From: Zanthoxylum bungeanum
Taxonomy: Eukaryota; Streptophyta; Magnoliopsida; Sapindales; Rutaceae
NCBI GenBank assembly: GCA_019454045.1
Contig: SKCR01037663.1
Coordinates: 1-64,000 of the forward strand
DNA length: 64,000 bases
Direction of reading: 5' to 3'
Shown: one piece after another, positions 13,251-24,529 of the stretch
Layout: each line of letters begins with the position of its first letter
How positions within the stretch are numbered: position 1 is the first letter of the stretch
The notes under the pieces: generated by a model
The model's input: only the letters and a program-made list of their open reading frames with translations
The model's database searches: none
What the model was told of the DNA's origin: nothing
Position numbers and translations under genes: made by a program

Positions 13251-13466
13251 AAAGTTTCTTGTGTAATCTTGATATAATATAGTGCAGTGAACTCATTGTT
13301 TTTGGAGTTCAACGTTGATGTAGTCTGAATCTTTTAGGCGAACCACGGTAAAATTTGTTGTGTTCTTGGTGTGGATGCTTTTCTGTTTAATCTTGTGAGG
13401 TTGGATTTATTTCTTTTTACCGATTCTAAAGAAACCAGAATTTAGGCAGAGGTAATAACGCTAACA
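13251..13466 (+). repeat. 3' portion of the Copia-4 5' LTR
   Basis: Ends CTAACA one base before the primer site. The upstream LTR start is not present. It has no similarity by eye to the other LTRs here. Confidence 0.6.
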
Positions 13467-13467
13467 G

Positions 13468-13480
13468 TGGTATCAGAGCC
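13468..13480 (+). other. Primer binding site of Copia-4 (initiator Met tRNA)
   Basis: TGGTATCAGAGCC, identical to the primer site of B4. This is the classic Copia primer site in plants. Confidence 0.9.
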
Positions 13481-13552
13481 TTTTCGTCTGGGAACTGAAC
13501 AAAGGACGAGTCCAAAGATTTGAAGAAAGACAAGATTCAGAGGCAAGCCGAG

Positions 13553-13761
13553 ATGTCCACAATCAAGTTAGAAATCAGAATCTTCGATGGTAAAGGGGAT
13601 TTTACCATTTCGAAGAAGAAAATGAGGGTACTGTTATCACAACATAAGGTAGCATTGGCCTTGTAACAAGATCTAGAGAAGGGTCCCAAGATTGAAGATA
13701 AGGCAAAGGCCAAAATTCTGGAAGAGGCGTACAATTTGATCTTCCTTCATCTTGGTGATTC
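13553..13761 (+). pseudogene. Copia gag N-terminus (Copia-4), interrupted
   Basis: Starts at the ATG in GAGATGTCC, 72 bp after the primer site. The protein opens MSTIKLEIRIFDGKGDF and later has LIFLHLGDS, the usual N-terminal gag pattern of a short-leader plant Copia clade. An in-frame TAA follows ALAL near 13664. The frame is cut at 13761 by the Copia-3 LTR. Only about 70 codons remain. Gag builds the particle that packages element RNA. Confidence 0.75.
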
Positions 13762-15682
13762 TGTTGGGAAGCGGCCGCGAGTGCGCAACGAAAAATTAAA
13801 AAAATTATGATGCCGCTATCCTTTTGCCCATGACCCATTTGTTTTGATTATTCTACAAGCTTAGGCATGTACTATATATTCTAAGCATAAAACTCATAAA
13901 AACATGCAAAGAACATAAACCTAAACATGTTAACTATCATAAGAACTCTAATTACAATAAAGAAAGAAAAAGACTTACTTGAACCGAAAACTCCTCCAGT
14001 CCACCCTCCAATCTATAAGCTTTTCTCAAACTCAGCAAGCTCTTCCACGTTCCAAAGAGCCACCCAAGTGTGTGGCCTCCAAAGGTGCACACACCAAAGC
14101 CAAAACTCAACGGCAAGACTACACCTTGAGTGCACATGGTTTTTTTCCCTTGGTGCTTGCCTAGGCAAATACCTCAAAACTTTTAACTTGAGATTCCTCT
14201 AGTCAATTAGACTTAAGGATCCTCTAAATCAGTGGCTTACTCTTAAACTTTAGAGTTGCTCACTTATATAAACCCAAGATATGAAAGTTTTTGTGTGTAA
14301 AAATTTATAAATTCTTTGGGTTTATATAGGTGCTCCAAGACAACAAAATTAATTAAGAATCTGATGTAGGATAAATGCTAATTTAATCTTAGCCATTGGA
14401 TCTTAATTTAGTGGGTTAATGAGATTATAAAATCCTAATAAGAGTTTGGGCCGAATTGGAATTCAAAACAAATAACAAAAAAAATTACTATTCATGTTTA
14501 TTTATTTATTGCAATTCCCAAATTACCCTTATCGTCATTCACTAATCCTTAAGCCACTATGGAAATTCATAAATGATCAGTTCAATAATTAAACACATTG
14601 AACCATTTATGAACAATTCCTACAGCAATCATTTATGCTGTTAAATTTATACTGTGCACTGTTAACCATTGATTTCGACATTGTTGTGTGTGACCTTTTG
14701 GGTTCCCCTTAAGTTTGACATGAAATGAATCGTGATAATTTTATCGAACATAAATTATCCTCCGATCAGAAGATCGTTCGATTTCAATGACCAAGGTTGA
14801 CATCTAGCAACATGCCAAGGCCCCCAAATGAGAACGAAAGATATATACCTATTCTATATGCGATTTATATATGATACGGTCCCTCGCCTCACTGTATCCC
14901 CACATTTTAACTTAGGGTATGGAAAGTGTCTACCCATATTTTCAAATGTATGATGTTGATAGTGTCATGAATCATGCTAACCCAAGAATCTCACATGATT
15001 CTTCCGCTGTGGCCACAGTCTCAAGCACTGATCACACATATCAGCCCGTGAGCTGGAATACTACTATTGTAGGAAAATATTATCCAAGAGAGTGGTAATT
15101 TTCTGTTGTATCTTTACAAACTTCATGTGTTTCAACAAATGACCTAATCATACCCTTATGACTGGATCTTTTGAGCCGGGGAAAAATAATGTCAAAGTTA
15201 TTTGATCCATACATAAGATTGTAAAGACCTCAAGTCTAAGGACTAGTCATATAATCAATACATGAAAGTTCTCATAGACACATGGGATAAACACTCCATG
15301 TGAAAACTTTTTGCGGTCAGTTCGATAGACACTAGCAACTCATGCATCCATGTAATACACCAAGGAGAGAGATCTCCGTTAGTAGCTTATGAGATTGGCT
15401 ACCCCACTTACGGGCATATCATATCATCATGCTAGTCTCTTCACTTTGTGAACGCGCAGATTAGTCACAAAACTATGACTAGGAACGTTTAAGAGTAATG
15501 ATTCTTATAAAACGTGGAAGCCAACATCTTATTACTCCAAGGGCTTTATTATAGTGTTTGATGATTCATAAATTATATAAGACAAGTATAATAAAGATTG
15601 TCATTTTATTAATTAATGAAAATATGAAAAATACATGTACATATATCCTACCCATAAGTTGGGTATAGGGCATATCCTTAAC
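13762..15682 (-). repeat. 3' LTR of Copia-3 (1921 bp)
   Basis: Plus-strand ends are TGTTGGGAAG and CCTTAACA. The polypurine tract follows on the plus side. Its segment from about 13937 to 14828 is repeated at 17263-18123 with close similarity, including the LTR-internal open frames near 13950-14200. Those frames are therefore LTR sequence and not genes. Confidence 0.85.
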
Positions 15683-15697
15683 AATCTCCCACTTGCA
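15683..15697 (-). other. Polypurine tract of Copia-3
   Basis: Minus strand AGTGCAAGTGGGAGA-like tract directly before the LTR. It is almost the same as the tract of Copia A (48071-48084). Confidence 0.8.
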
Positions 15698-17262
15698 CTA
15701 TAGCCAACTAGTATGAATTTGGACACCATACTCTCGGGTGTGCCTACCATGCTTTTATTGAGTCACCCTTTTAGTCAGAGAATCTGCAAGATTATCTTCT
15801 GTAGGTATTTTCTCTATAATAATTTCTTTTCTCTCAACAATCTCCGTGATGAGATGATATCGCCTAAGTACATGCTTGGATTTCTGGTGGGACCTTAGTT
15901 CCTTTGATTGAGCAATGGTGCCCGTGTTGTTACAGTACATCGTGATGCCACTATTTATCGCGGGAATCACTTCCAGCTCCGTGATGAACTTCTTTATCCA
16001 GACTTCTTCTTTAGCTACCTCAGATGCTGCAATATACTCAGCTTCAGTGGTGGAGTCTACTGTAGTTGATTGCTTTGAGCTTTTTCAACTGACAGCTTCG
16101 CCATTCAAAGTAAACAGATATACTGTTTACAATCTGCTGTCTTCCCTATCGGTCTGAAAGCTCCCATCACATTAACCAATGACTTTCATCTTAGAACATC
16201 TCCATATGTCAATAACATATACTTAGTTTATCTCAGATACTTGAGGATTGTTTTGACAGCTGCCCAATGTTGCTCACCAGGATTTGCCTGATACCTGCTC
16301 GTTATGCTAAGAGCATAAGAGACATCAGGTCTTGTACATAGCATGACGTACATGATCGATCCTATTGCTGAAGCATAAGGGATCCTACTTCTACGCTCTC
16401 TATCTGAAAGAGTATGTAGACATTACTCCTTAGATAATTTGATTCCATGAGAAGTAGGTAAATTACCTCTTTTGGAATATTTCATTTTGAATCTTTTCAA
16501 AACTTTATCTATGTATATAGATTGAGAAAGTCCTCACAACCTCTTAGATCTATTACGGTAAATCTTAATGCTGAGGATATAAGCTGCTTCTCCCAAATCT
16601 TTTATGGATAAATTCTGAGAAAACCATTACTTAGTGGCTTGGATCATGGGAATATCATTCCCGATGATTAATATGTCATCGACATATAATACAAGAAATA
16701 GAACAGCATTCCCACTACTTTTCCTGTAACACAAGGCTCGTCTATATTTTTGATGAAGTCAAATTCTTTGATTGTGTCATCAAATCGTATATTCCAACTT
16801 CTCGAGGCTTGTTTGAGTCCATAAATGGATCGTTTAAGCTTGCATACTTTATTATGATTATCCTTAGATGTAAACCCCTCAGATTGTGTCATATAGACTT
16901 TCTCTATGAGGTTCCCATTAGGAAAAGCTATTTTGACATCCATCTGCCAAATCTCATAATCAAAGTGTGCAGCTGGTGCTAGTAAAATTCGAATGGACTT
17001 TATCATTGCAACGGGAGAGAAGGTTTCGTCATAGTCAATTCCTTGGATTTTTCTATAACCTTTCGCCACCAACCTAGCCTTATAGGTTTGGATGTTGCCT
17101 TATGTATCAGTTTTATGCTTGTAAATCCACTAGCAGCCTATGGGTTTATCCCTTCAGGTGCATCCACTAAGTCTCATACATGATTCTGATACATAGAGTC
17201 TATTTCGGATATCATGGCCTCAAGCCACTAGTGGGATCGTCATTATCAATGACCTGATCATA
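15698..17262 (-). pseudogene. Copia-3 pol remnant: reverse transcriptase and RNase H
   Basis: The reverse transcriptase segment 16668-17072 shows VAKGYRKIQGIDYDETFSPV, WQMDVKIAFPNGN (catalytic Asp region) and [17 protein letters not shown]. The YVDD box lies just downstream in another frame, near 16680-16700, after a frameshift. The C-terminal RNase H segment 15755-15970 shows MYCNNTGTIAQSKE and ends PTEDNLADSLTK, the usual pol tail. Integrase and everything upstream of the reverse transcriptase are deleted. Several stops interrupt the region between the two segments. Dead gene. Confidence 0.85.
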
Positions 17263-18123
17263 AGAACTCTAATTAAAATAAAGAAAGAAAAAGACTTACT
17301 TGAACCGAAGACTTCTCTAGTCCACCCTCCAATCTACAAGCTTTTCTCGAACTCAGCAAGCTCTTCCACGTTCCAAAGAGCCACCCAAGTGTGTGTCCTC
17401 CAAAGGTGCACACACCAAAGCCAAAACTCAACGGCAAGACTACGCCTTGAGTGCACGAGGTATTTTGCCCTTGGTGCTAGCCTAGGCAAATACCTCAAAA
17501 CTTTTAACTTGAGATTCCTCTAGTCCTCTAAATCAGTGGCTTACTTTTAAACTTTAGAGTTACCACTTATATAAACCCAAGATATGAAATATTTTTGGTG
17601 TAAAAATTTATAAAGAATTCTTTGGGTTTATATAGGTGCTCCAAAGACAACAAAATTAATTAAGAATCTGATGTGGGATAAATGCTAATTTAAACTTAGC
17701 TATTGGATCTTAATTTAGTGGTTTAATGAGATTATAAAACCCTAATAAGAGTTTGGGCCAAATTGGAATTCAAAACAAATAACAAATAAAAAATTTACTA
17801 TTCATGTTTATTTATTTATTCCAATTTCCAAAGTGCCCCTATCGTCATTCACCAATCCATAAGCCACTATGGAACCTCATAAATGATCTGGTCAAAACAC
17901 ATTGAACTATTTATGAATAATTCCTACCGCAATCATAGATGCTGTTAAATTTATACTGTATACTGTTAACCATTGATTTCGACTTTGTTGTGTGTGACCT
18001 TTTGGGTCCCCCTCAAGTTGGACATGAAATGAATCGTGATAATTTAATCAAACATAAATTATCCTCCGATCAGATGGTCATTCGATTTCAATGACCAAGG
18101 TTGACATCTAGCAGCATGCCAAG
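17263..18123 (-). repeat. 5' LTR fragment of Copia-3
   Basis: Near-duplicate of 13937-14828. The left edge joins pol at the shared string ATCATAAGAAC. The right edge ends at GCCAAGG, where B2 begins. Confidence 0.85.
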
Positions 18124-19170
18124 GTGTTAGTGTTCTTAGAACATGCCAAGGATCAATTAAGCAAGAATATTTGTGAATAAGATCATTAAAATGTGCAGAA
18201 TGACTTACAATGATCGGATTTGAACTTCAAAATTTTGTATTGTGTTCTTTAAAGCTCCAAGCTTTGTATTGATTCCAACTATTGAAGTTGTTTCCCTATC
18301 ACCTTAGAAGACTCCTTGAAGTGGTAGCTTGTTTGATTTTGCAACAAAATCAAAGAGAAAAATAGAGGAGGTTCACGCCCAAACTAGGGTGCTTGGGAGT
18401 GTTTTGTTTGTGTGAGTTATGTTGGAAGAAAGAGAATTAGTTTTGGGTAAAGGATTTCATTTTTTTCCAAAACTTGGTAGTTGGGGTCTTGGTTTCACAA
18501 AACCAAAACCAAGTGGTTGAAAAACAAGTGGTTTTGGCATAAATGCCAACCACTCTCTCAACCACCGCTTCACACATATGAAAAATTCAAAAGGTCTCTA
18601 TGAATATTTGCTGCGGCTCGGATCCTTTAATCCGACTAAACGAATTTTCGTCGCTAAATAATTAAATCTAGTTTAATCAAATAACGATGCCTCGTAAATG
18701 TATTATGAATGCCGTTTACGAATTAATTCTAAATTAATCTGTTCGCTCGTATTAAAGTCCAACTTTAAATTCGTATTGAAATCTTATTCTAATTAATATA
18801 TCTGATATATTAATTTAGCCAATATAAATAAATTAAATAGAAAAATCCATTTGATTATTAAATTTATTTTACCGATTAATTCTAAATTAATCGCATTCTC
18901 TCTCTTCCGAACATATTTAATCATAGATTAAATAATGTCTCAATTAATCCCATATTAATTTTTTCTCTGTTAATTAATCCCAGATTAATTCTAATCGAGT
19001 CAACTGTCATCAGTGAATCTTTGGGAAGCAACCCAAGAGACCCCTGGATATGTTGGTAGTAAATCCGGTTATCGGACTATCTGATTAAGTGCGTACCTTA
19101 TACCACGCGCTTACCTTGTACCACGCGCTTACCAATTTATAAGAAATGATGGCTTCTAGCAAAGCACCGT
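18124..19170 (-). repeat. B2 3' LTR, first half
   Basis: Starts TGTTAG, the inner end of a family B LTR read backwards. Characteristic segments near 18620-18740 and 19046-19066 match B1 6400-6900 inverted. It breaks at 19170 where Gypsy-X begins. Confidence 0.88.
19166..19170. repeat. Target site duplication ACCGT, left (Gypsy-X)
   Basis: ACCGT directly before TGTAGG at 19171 is repeated at 53778-53782 directly after CCTACA. The pair proves that 19171-53777 entered as one element. Confidence 0.93.
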
Positions 19171-19539
19171 TGTAGGACACAGATGTGGACGACGCTGTTC
19201 TAGGCTCGCGGCCTAGTTGGGAGTACGGAATAGCCCACGGGGGAACTAAATCGGAGAAATAACATGGAGTCGCCACCCGGTGTGAACCGGGAAAATGTGA
19301 TTTAAGGCCGCACTCACCCCTCGCAAGGGAAAACCTCAAACCATTGGGTTCGGAATGGTCCCTTACTAATGCCACTTGTAGTGATATGATTTGTGCAATA
19401 AATTAACTGAATCCATGCAACATATATTCTCAAAAGTATTCTATTCATAAGTTCACATACAAAGAAATAAAACTCATATCTAAACTTACATATAACCTAT
19501 ATCTAAGTTTGCATGCTTAGAAAGTAAGTCATTATAACG

Positions 19540-19815
19540 ACAAACATATAATTTCATAAGGACATTATATTAATGGATACGGAAACGCAAGTAAATAACA
19601 ATTACACAAGCATGCATCAGAGTAAAACGGAATAACGGCAAACGCATAATTTCATAAACATATTTGTACTTACGCATACGGAATCACAAGTAAATAATAA
19701 TTACACAAGCATGCGTAAAAGTAAAACGGAATAACGGCAAACGTATACTTTTATAAACACATTATACTCATGAATGCGGAAACGCAAGTAAAAAACAATT
19801 ACACAAGCATGCATA
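19540..19815. repeat. Tandem repeat of about 100 bp in Gypsy-X LTR
   Basis: About three units built around ACACAAGCATGC, AAACGGAATAACGGCAAACG and CGGAAACGCAAGTAA. They directly precede the 149/188-bp array. I do not see units like these in the Gypsy-NA LTRs. Confidence 0.75.
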
Positions 19816-19928
19816 ATGAAGAGAAGCAATTAGATGCATTATGCAAAGAGATGATTAAAGAGGTAATTATACAACGAAATAAACGTGTAATGATGCGATA
19901 CAGAAAAGCAAGTAACGAAATAATAAAT

Positions 19929-20715
19929 GGCGCGGTAAAGTATCGTGGTAAAGGTAGCCTTTTAGGTTTTTCTTCTGTCAAATAGAGGACCTTTAGACCA
20001 ACATACTAAGCCCATGCGCACTATATCATCAACACATAAATAGATAACTTACAGAAAATAAATGGCGAATATTAAAAGGCGCGACAAAGTATTTTCGTAA
20101 AGGTAGTCTTTTAGACTTTTCTTCTCTTAAATAGAGGACTTTTAGACCAACATACTAAGCCTATGCGCATCACATCACAATGCATATAAAATAAATAAGA
20201 CATGGATATGGGACTTCGAATGCCCAATTAAACGTATCTCGCATTCAATCGAACATACTTCATCCGGCGCGGTAAAGTACTGTCGTAAAAGTAGTCTTTT
20301 AGACTTTTCTTCTCTCAAATAGAGGACCTTTAGGCCAACATACTAAGCCCATGCGCACTATATCATCAACACATAAACAGATAACTTGCAAAAAATAAAT
20401 GGCGGAATATTAAAAGGCGCGGCAAAGTATTATCGTAAAGGTAGTCTTTTAGACTTTTCTTCTCTCAAATAGAGAACCTTTAGACCAACATACTAAGCCC
20501 ATGCGCATCACATCATAATACATATAAAATAAATAAGACAAAGATATGGGACTTCGCATGCCCGATTAAACGTATCTCGCATTCAATCGAACATACTTCA
20601 TCCGGCGCTGTAAAGTACTGTCGTAAAAGTAGTCTTTTAGACTTTTCTTCTCTCAAATAGAGGACCTTTAGACCAACATACTAAGCCCATGCGCACTATA
20701 TCATCATTACACAAG
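19929..20715. repeat. Higher-order tandem array with alternating 149/188-bp units
   Basis: Units begin with GGCGCGGTAAAG-like sequence at 19929, 20078, 20266, 20416 and 20604, giving spacings of 149, 188, 150 and 188 bp. Every unit has the core AGTCTTTTAGACTTTTCTTC, whose first part is a short hairpin, followed by ATAGAGGACCTTTAGACC. Short units end with AAATGGCG...ATTAAAA and long units with a CGTATCTCGCATTC tail, so the true period is a dimer of about 338 bp. It lies in the transcribed part of the LTR. Confidence 0.88.
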
Positions 20716-21631
20716 AAAATAACATACGAAAATTAAATGTTGGAATATAAAATGTGGCAAAATATGTGCCGTTTACTCAGGTAGTACGTGGAGTTGTCTG
20801 CCAAGTACAAACTGTACTACCGTCCATTCGGATTCAGCTACGAAATTTACGTCTGGGTTTCCATCCTATATACCACGAGAGATGACACATTTTCCCATCC
20901 ATTCAAAGCCACAACATGCATCCACAAACGCTTCTCATGTAAAAAAATAAATAAAACAATTAAAAGATGAATGAAAATAAATACAAAAAGTGCCCTTAGG
21001 TTTAACCTTTTATGTCGACTCTCGGACGTGCGTTACACGGTGGTCAGAAGGGCTAAAACTCCGTAACTCTTCCTGTTTACTGATTTTCCATTTTCCTTCG
21101 TCGCTTTACTATTTTGGGTCACTGTTTCTTCTGTTTTACTACTGTTTTACTGCTGTTTTGTGCGGTTATTTAAAGGTTTTAAAGAACAATTTTTGTTCAA
21201 TGTTTTACGGTTTTAGGCTACTGTTTTTTTTATGGTTTTAGGGCTGCTGTTTGCAGTTTAAAGGTGCAGTTTTTTATCACTGTTTTCACGGTTCTTGAGC
21301 TGTTGTTGATGGTGATTTTCAGTGGTTATAGTGAAATTTTAGGGGGCAGTTTCAGTGATATTTTAGCATGGACATTGGGCTGTTTCGGTGTTGTTTTAGC
21401 GTGGATTGTGGGGCTATTTTGGAGGTGTTTTAGCGTGGACTGTGGGGCTGTTTTGGAGGTGTTTTTAGGGCTGTATGTGTGGGTGTTCAGGGGTGATTAT
21501 GAGGCAAAGTTAGGGTGTTTAGAGGTGTGATTTTCGGCTGCAGTAGAGAGAGGAGGAGAAGTGAAAGTTTTTTGTGCTTGTTCTTGTGTTATGCGTGAAT
21601 GCTAGGGGGTGAAGGGTTGGATTTGTGTTTC

Positions 21632-21638
21632 TTTTATA
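21632..21638 (-). promoter_or_regulatory. Probable TATA box of Gypsy-X 3' LTR
   Basis: Minus strand TATAAAA about 500 bp into the LTR in the sense direction, at the place conserved among the Gypsy LTRs. Confidence 0.55.
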
Positions 21639-22140
21639 GACAAAGGCTAGAGTTAATCTTGTTTGAAAAGGAATAAGATTTGTGTATTTAAAGAGATGTC
21701 ATTTAATTAGTATTTCATAAGGAAAACATATATTTAATGGGGGCAAGATTTGTTTAAATTAGGAATATAATATATTTGATTTATTTTAATTTGGTATATG
21801 TTTTTTTTAGATTTGTTTTAATTTCACATGTGTTAAATATGTGTTTTATTATTTGGATGTGTTTTAAATGGGCTTGGGCGTGTGGGCTTAGCTTTAGGCA
21901 TGTGGTTGGCTTTTGGTGGTGGGCTTGGTGTGTTCCAAGGGTTTTGGGCCAATGTTAAGTGGTTTACGGGGGTTTTGGGCTAAAGTTGCTATAAAACAGA
22001 AATCCAGCAAGCGAATAAAATCCAACGAAATATCAATTCTTAACTTTTTCTCTTCCGATGACTGTTTCCCGCGACTTAAAGGTAGTGCCTCCAAATGAGA
22101 CTCATCATCGGGACTTTCATGCAAAAATACAGTGCCTACA

Positions 22141-22160
22141 ATCGCCCTCACTTTGATGGG
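22141..22160 (-). other. Polypurine tract of Gypsy-X
   Basis: Minus strand CCCATCAAAGTGAGGGCGAT directly before the LTR. The Gypsy-NA tract has the same form with GTGGGGGCGAC. Confidence 0.8.
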
Positions 22161-22520
22161 ACTTGTGTAATGTGTGACAATGACAATCTTATCAAGTTTA
22201 TGCAATGCAGTTTTACTTACCTGGCTCGCCAGCTCCCTCCTGACTTGTCTACTACCTCGAACTGAGTTGATGATGCAGTGGACCTCGATCCTGGGATACA
22301 TCACAATAACTACAACCGACAATGGGGGCCCCGACCCTGGGATGCATCCCAATACCGCTGACAATGTGGGTCACGACCCTAGGACGTATCCCAAAACTAA
22401 TGATGCAGAGGGCCAATGACTCTGGGACGCATCCCGATAGCTACAACTGATAATAGAGGCCTGGACCCAGGGACGCATCCCGATAACATTGAAAATATGG
22501 GTCACGACCCTGGGACACAT
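22161..22520 (-). repeat. Gypsy-X 3' UTR tandem repeats, left part
   Basis: Degenerate units of about 42-48 bp containing GGGTCACGACCCTGGGACGC. The array continues at 30293 after Gypsy-NA. No coding content. Confidence 0.8.
22516..22520. repeat. Target site duplication CACAT, left (Gypsy-NA)
   Basis: CACAT before TGTAGG at 22521 is repeated at 30293-30297 after CCTACA. Rejoined, the site reads as one ordinary 42-bp 3' UTR repeat unit. Confidence 0.93.
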
Positions 22521-24382
22521 TGTAGGACACAGAACTTAGGCGACGCATGCTGTTCTAGGCTCGCGGCCTAGTTGAGAGTACTGAGTAGTCCGCGGGGAAC
22601 TAAACCGAGAATAATGGAGTCGCCACCCGATGTGAACCGGGACAAAGATTTAAGGCCGCACTCACCCCTCGCAAGGGAAGACCTCAAACCATTGGGTTCG
22701 GAATGGTCCCTTCATTATGCCACCATTGATGATATAATTTGTGCAATAAATCAACCGAGTCAACTCAATAATCATGCTCAAGGGTATTTAGATCTAACAT
22801 TCATTCGCTAAATAAATCTTATTCTAAGTTTGCATGCTTGAATGTAAGTCTTTAAATGGCAAACACAATTCCACACAATGAGCATATTAAACCATAGAAT
22901 CAACATATATAAATCACTATTCAAACATAACGTAAACTAATAACATGTATAAAGAATTACATAAATGCTTTAAAAATAAATAACAAACTAAATTAAATCA
23001 TGCTTAAAATAATAAATAAACTATCTAGAACCATGACATGCTCAAATACAAATTTGGATGAGACGAGATACGTGTATCTTAAGTGGTACGTGGCGTTGTA
23101 TCCCGAGTACAGACCATACTACCGTCCATTCGGAATCGGTTATGGAATTTATGTCCGGGTTTCCATCCGATATACCACAAAAGGGGAACACATATCCCGC
23201 TCATCCAACAATCACATCATGCCTCAAACGACTCTCATGCGATATAAAATATTAAAATAAATAAAGATAAAAGAAAGGTAATGAATACAAGGGTGCCCTC
23301 AGGTCTAACCTCTTTTATCGTCTCTCGAAAGCGCGTTACACGTCCATTGGAAGAGTGAATGATCCGCTACTTTTTCTAATTCACGAACTCAACATTTTTC
23401 CTCGCTTTTTACTGTTCAGGCTGCTATTTTCACTCCATTTCGCTACTGTTTCTGGTCACGATTTTTGGTGGTAAGGATGCAGTTTTCTGGACTGTTTTAA
23501 GCATTTTTCTGGGCAATTTTCTGGATGGTTTAGACGGCTATTTTGGTGAAAGGTTAAGGGACTGGTTTTAGTCGTTTAAGGGGAGTTTTGGGTGGTTATT
23601 TAGGTGTAGTTTTGAGTGAAGTTATTTGGCGAGAGGTTCTTGGCGCTGTGGATGGTGGCTAAAATTCGGCAATGGAGGGCTACGAAAATAGGCTTGGCCT
23701 GAAGGGTATTGCTGAAGGGTATGAAGGTGCGGCAATGGTAGGTTTCCTGGCTTGGTGGTGCGGTAATGGGGGCTTCAATGGGATCCTTGGACGTCCAATG
23801 GAGGCTTAAGGGAGTGCTTTAGGCGTGTGAAAGAGGTATATGATCTAGGGTTGTGAATGGTGATGAGGGGTCCTTTTTATAGGCAAAGGAGAGGAGGCTT
23901 TCCTAATCCGATTAGGAATAGGATTTCTATTGATGGTGACATCTCCTTAATAAGGAATAGATCTCCTTATTTGGGGTGGTGATTGGATTTGATTTGGTAG
24001 GTTTTTGATTTGATTTCTTTTATTTAGGTAAGGATTTTTCAAGATTTAAACATGTGATAAATTTGCATTTACTTAAATAAGAAGGCATTTGGGCGTGAAT
24101 CACATCCCCTGGGCGTGGACTTGGTTTGGCTTGATGGGCTGGGTATTTGGGTTCGGTTTGGGCTTGGTAAGTGGTCTATTGGGGTTTTGGGCCTAAGATA
24201 AGCTTTGAAACAGAAGTCCAACAAACAACCGAAGCTAAACAACTTGGATAAATCCACCAAAAATTCCGTTTTCCAACTTTACCTTTCCAACGTCCGTTTC
24301 CCGCGGTTTTCATGACTAAAGAGGTAGTTGTCTCCATAGGAGACTCATCATCGGGCTAATATGCAAAAATACAATGCCTACA
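22521..24382 (-). repeat. 3' LTR of Gypsy-NA (1862 bp)
   Basis: TGTAGG...CCTACA. It carries the 92-bp module (23085-23176), a primer-site-like 13-mer (22613-22625) and a TATA box (23873-23881). It pairs with 28432-30292. Confidence 0.93.
23873..23881 (-). promoter_or_regulatory. Probable TATA box of Gypsy-NA 3' LTR
   Basis: Minus strand TATAAAAAG, conserved in place with 29786-29794 and 10963-10971. Confidence 0.55.
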
Positions 24383-24402
24383 GTCGCCCCCACTTTGATG
24401 GG
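24383..24402 (-). other. Polypurine tract of Gypsy-NA
   Basis: Minus strand CCCATCAAAGTGGGGGCGAC abutting the 3' LTR. Confidence 0.85.
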
Positions 24403-24529
24403 ACTTGTACAGTGTGTGACAATGACAATCCTATCAAAGTACGTGCAATGCATTTTCTACTTACCTGGCTCGCTAGCTGCCACTTGACTTGCCATGCTGT
24501 GTTGAATTGATGTGATATTGAGGTGCCTC

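Larger units (their letters stand above)
13251..13761 (+). mobile_element. Copia-4: LTR end, primer site and gag start
   Basis: A third Copia family, plus strand. The end of an LTR (to 13466) is followed by a primer site and the first codons of gag. Its left part is covered by B5, and gag is split at 13761 by Copia-3. The rest is not seen in the window. It is probably the oldest layer of the stack. Confidence 0.75.
13762..18123 (-). mobile_element. Copia-3, internally deleted
   Basis: On the minus strand: 5' LTR fragment (17263-18123), a piece of pol (15698-17262), polypurine tract and full 3' LTR (13762-15682). Gag, protease, integrase, leader and primer site are missing. The left end sits in the Copia-4 gag, where the duplicated pentamer would be GATTC (13757-13761). 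The right end is cut by Copia B2 at 18124. Confidence 0.85.
19171..22140 (-). repeat. 3' LTR of Gypsy-X (2970 bp)
   Basis: Ends TGTAGG and CCTACA. It is about 1.1 kb longer than the Gypsy-NA LTRs because of tandem arrays at about 19540-20715. The U3 part (about 21640-22140) and the T-rich part around 21060-21540 match the other copies. Open frames such as 20990-21241 and 21264-21530 fall in the T-rich part and are antisense to the element. Confidence 0.92.

Noticed and set aside
21264..21530. 88-codon frame with hydrophobic, membrane-like protein
   Set aside because: It is antisense to Gypsy-X in the T-rich part of the LTR. Hydrophobicity follows from T-rich codons.
21894..22364. 156-codon minus-strand frame
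   Set aside because: Spans LTR end, polypurine tract and 3' UTR repeats of Gypsy-X. No domain recognised.
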